Shown one piece after another: positions 22,729-24,276 of a stretch of DNA of 24,276 nucleotides. Both the position numbers and the translations under genes were made by a program. Below the pieces are notes generated by a model. It was given only the letters and a program-made list of their open reading frames with translations, was not told where the DNA came from and made no database searches. Positions within the stretch are counted from its first letter, which is position 1. Each line of letters begins with the position of its first letter. Origin of the DNA: Asticcacaulis sp. UBA2476 (GTDB taxonomy: Bacteria; Pseudomonadota; Alphaproteobacteria; Caulobacterales; Caulobacteraceae); assembly GCA_002342035.1 (NCBI GenBank), contig DDPE01000045.1, positions 1 to 24,276 of the forward strand. Reading direction: 5' to 3'.

Positions 22729-23832
22729 ATGACATCGGCGGCACCGAAACCGGCTCATCTTAACACGCTTGATGGTTTGCGCGGCATTGCTGCGGTTTCG
22801 GTCATGGCTTTTCACTGGCACATCGAAGCCGGTTCGCCCATGTTTCAGCACAGCCGTTTGGCCGTCGACCTGTTCTTTTTAATGAGCGGTTTTGTGCTGG
22901 CCTATGCCTATGATGACCGTCTGAAGGCCGGCCTGCCCTTTTGGACTTTTTTCATTCCACGCCTGATCCGACTTTACCCTATGATATTGATCGGGATCGG
23001 GTTTGGCGCCGCCTGGTTTACACTCGACTGGCTGATTACAGGGGAGCAAACCTTTGCGGCGCCTCAGTTCATCATGTATCTGCTTATGAACCTGTTTATG
23101 ATTCCGGTCGTGACCTGGGATCAGGACATCGCGATGTTTCCGCTAAATCTGGTGCTGTGGTCGCTGTTTTTTGAGCTTATAGCCTATGCCGCCTATGGCT
23201 TGGTGTTTGCCAGGGCCAAGACGCGCTGGCTTGTTCCGGTCATTGTCGCCGGTGCCATAGGCGTAACCGGCTGGGTGATCTTCAATTTTGGAGCTTCACC
23301 AACCCCACCTGCGGGCTTAAGCTTCCTTAAGCAAGGCTTTCTGGCTGATCTGTCGCGGATTAGCCTGTCGTTCTTTTTAGGGGTAGTGATCTTTCGCGGG
23401 CTGCCACGGTTAAACACCCTTCCGTCTATTCCTGTCGTATTCTTGCCCATGATGTGCCTGCTGATTTTCGTTCAGCCCGAAGGCAGCCTTAACTGGTGGA
23501 CGTGCCTGTTCATCATACTAATCGTCTTCCCTTTCATGCTTTTATCAGCCATCCGGGAAAATATCACCGGACGCTATGGCGCCGTCTCCAAATTCCTCGG
23601 CGATATATCATACCCTCTGTATGTCACCCACCTGCCGGTCATGTGGGCTATGCGCGCCGTCTTGCACAAACTGTTCCCGGGGCTGCCTATCATATGGCTG
23701 GGCCTCATCATATTGCCCGGATGCGTATTGGTCGCTTACCTCCTGCTCAGGTTCTATGATCTGCCTGTGCGACGCTTCCTGAGTCAGAAGCTCAAGCCCA
23801 TCAGCTTGAACAACCGCATACCAGCGGAGTAA
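22729..23832 (+). CDS. Acyltransferase-3 family integral membrane protein
   Basis: The 367-residue product is a member of the acyltransferase-3 (OafA/NodX-like) family, with the N-terminal signature LNTLDGLRGIAAVSVMAFHWH, an early FIPRLIRLYPMILIG and about ten hydrophobic helices. Members O-acylate sugars or other envelope molecules using a cytoplasmic acyl donor; the substrate here is unknown. The ATG at 22729 opens directly before the signature and has GGGG upstream; in-frame codons back to 22528 overlap the tRNA and are rejected. It stands alone between the tRNA gene and a bidirectional terminator. Confidence 0.93.
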   Translation: MTSAAPKPAHLNTLDGLRGIAAVSVMAFHWHIEAGSPMFQHSRLAVDLFFLMSGFVLAYAYDDRLKAGLPFWTFFIPRLIRLYPMILIGIGFGAAWFTLDWLITGEQTFAAPQFIMYLLMNLFMIPVVTWDQDIAMFPLNLVLWSLFFELIAYAAYGLVFARAKTRWLVPVIVAGAIGVTGWVIFNFGASPTPPAGLSFLKQGFLADLSRISLSFFLGVVIFRGLPRLNTLPSIPVVFLPMMCLLIFVQPEGSLNWWTCLFIILIVFPFMLLSAIRENITGRYGAVSKFLGDISYPLYVTHLPVMWAMRAVLHKLFPGLPIIWLGLIILPGCVLVAYLLLRFYDLPVRRFLSQKLKPISLNNRIPAE

Positions 23833-23895
23833 CGGCAGGCCCCTTAAGCTCTGACATTACCGCTATTGCGCCATCACTTGGCCCGAGTTGACAAA

Positions 23896-23926
23896 CAAAA
23901 AACCCGACCTGATCGCTCAGGCCGGG
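23896..23926. terminator. Bidirectional terminator between acyltransferase and OmpA-family genes
   Basis: CCCGACCTGA (23903-23912) and TCAGGCCGGG (23917-23926) form a 10-pair stem with one mismatch on the plus strand, which becomes a G-U pair on the minus strand. On the minus strand TTTTTTGTTTG follows, a strong terminator for the OmpA-family gene. The plus strand has CTCTTTTGTCTT and could also end the acyltransferase transcript. Confidence 0.9.
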
Positions 23927-23964
23927 CTCTTTTGTCTTAAGACCTTAGAGGTCGCGATCTTAAA

Positions 23965-24276
23965 TTAGAACGCGATGTCGATGGTCGAACGACGGTTCAG
24001 AGGCTCTTTCACGCCGTCACCGGTGGCGACTGCCGGGGCCGATTCACCCTTCCAGTCAACAGCCAGCTTGGAACCGTCAACGCCGAGGCCAGCGAGGGCA
24101 TCAGCAACGGTCTTGGCACGGCGTTCCGACAGGCGGATGTTATAAGCAGCCGAACCGGAGGTGTCGGCGTGACCAACAACCACGATACGGGTCGCGTTAC
24201 CAGCCTTGGCATAATCAGCCGCAGCCTGAACCACAGCCTGAGCATCTGCCGTCAGAGCCGATTGGTCGAATTCGAA
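23965..24276 (-). CDS. OmpA-family protein, C-terminal peptidoglycan-binding domain, cut by window edge
   Basis: The frame is open to the window end, giving 103 C-terminal residues. They form an OmpA-like domain, beginning FEFDQSALTADA, with GHADTSGSAAYNIRLSERRA holding the Asp and Arg that bind diaminopimelate in this family, and ending NRRSTIDIAF. The protein probably anchors the outer membrane to peptidoglycan; any N-terminal beta-barrel lies outside the window. Strong C-rich codon choice compared with neighbours suggests high expression. It is terminated by the hairpin at 23896-23926. Confidence 0.93.
   Translation of the reverse strand, partial: FEFDQSALTADAQAVVQAAADYAKAGNATRIVVVGHADTSGSAAYNIRLSERRAKTVADALAGLGVDGSKLAVDWKGESAPAVATGDGVKEPLNRRSTIDIAF

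Noticed and set aside
23305..23340. TTAA-N6-TTAA pair in the acyltransferase gene
   Set aside because: It lies inside coding sequence far from any start codon and has non-consensus spacing, so it is most likely chance.

Overview
The window looks like a chromosomal segment of an alphaproteobacterium, most likely Caulobacterales and plausibly close to Asticcacaulis. This rests on the protein style, the moderately high GC, CtrA-type TTAA-N7-TTAA motifs and the gene neighbourhoods; no rRNA or species marker is present, so the genus is an inference. No phage, transposon, CRISPR array or plasmid functions were seen.

Layout. Positions 1-2109 (minus strand) hold a sulfate-assimilation operon cysQ-cysD-cysN, with cysN cut by the window edge. 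Next come a DUF4197 protein (plus), then a cytoplasmic two-PAS chemoreceptor, a stand-alone two-PAS protein and a secreted M28 metallopeptidase (all minus). Positions 7350-9054 hold small genes of unknown role and a CBS-pair protein. A relatively AT-rich SAM methyltransferase gene follows at 9177-10202.

The core is a branched-chain amino acid supercluster at 10228-20805. ilvD runs leftward. Divergently there is a Val/Leu/Ile-rich leader peptide with a classical attenuator, then an orphan protein matching only the C-terminal domain of IlvD, then ilvC, ilvG, ilvM, ilvE, leuC, leuD and leuB. The acetolactate synthase is of the E. coli IlvG/IlvM (isozyme II) kind. Together these genes cover pyruvate or 2-oxobutyrate to valine and isoleucine, and the LeuCDB steps of leucine synthesis; leuA and ilvA are not in the window. 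Nearly every non-overlapping gene junction in the cluster carries a strong RNA hairpin, most without a terminator T-tract.

After the leuB terminator come a Sel1-repeat protein, a YggU/DUF167 protein and a YggT protein (minus), tRNA-Ala(CGC), an acyltransferase-3 membrane protein (plus), and the C-terminal end of an OmpA-family protein (minus, cut by the window edge).

The most unusual content is the leader/attenuator unit controlling an IlvD-C-domain pseudoenzyme. The domain has Ala at the position of the family's catalytic Ser and lacks the Fe-S domain. It is encoded opposite a complete ilvD whose promoter region shares a 13-bp inverted motif with that of the attenuated operon.
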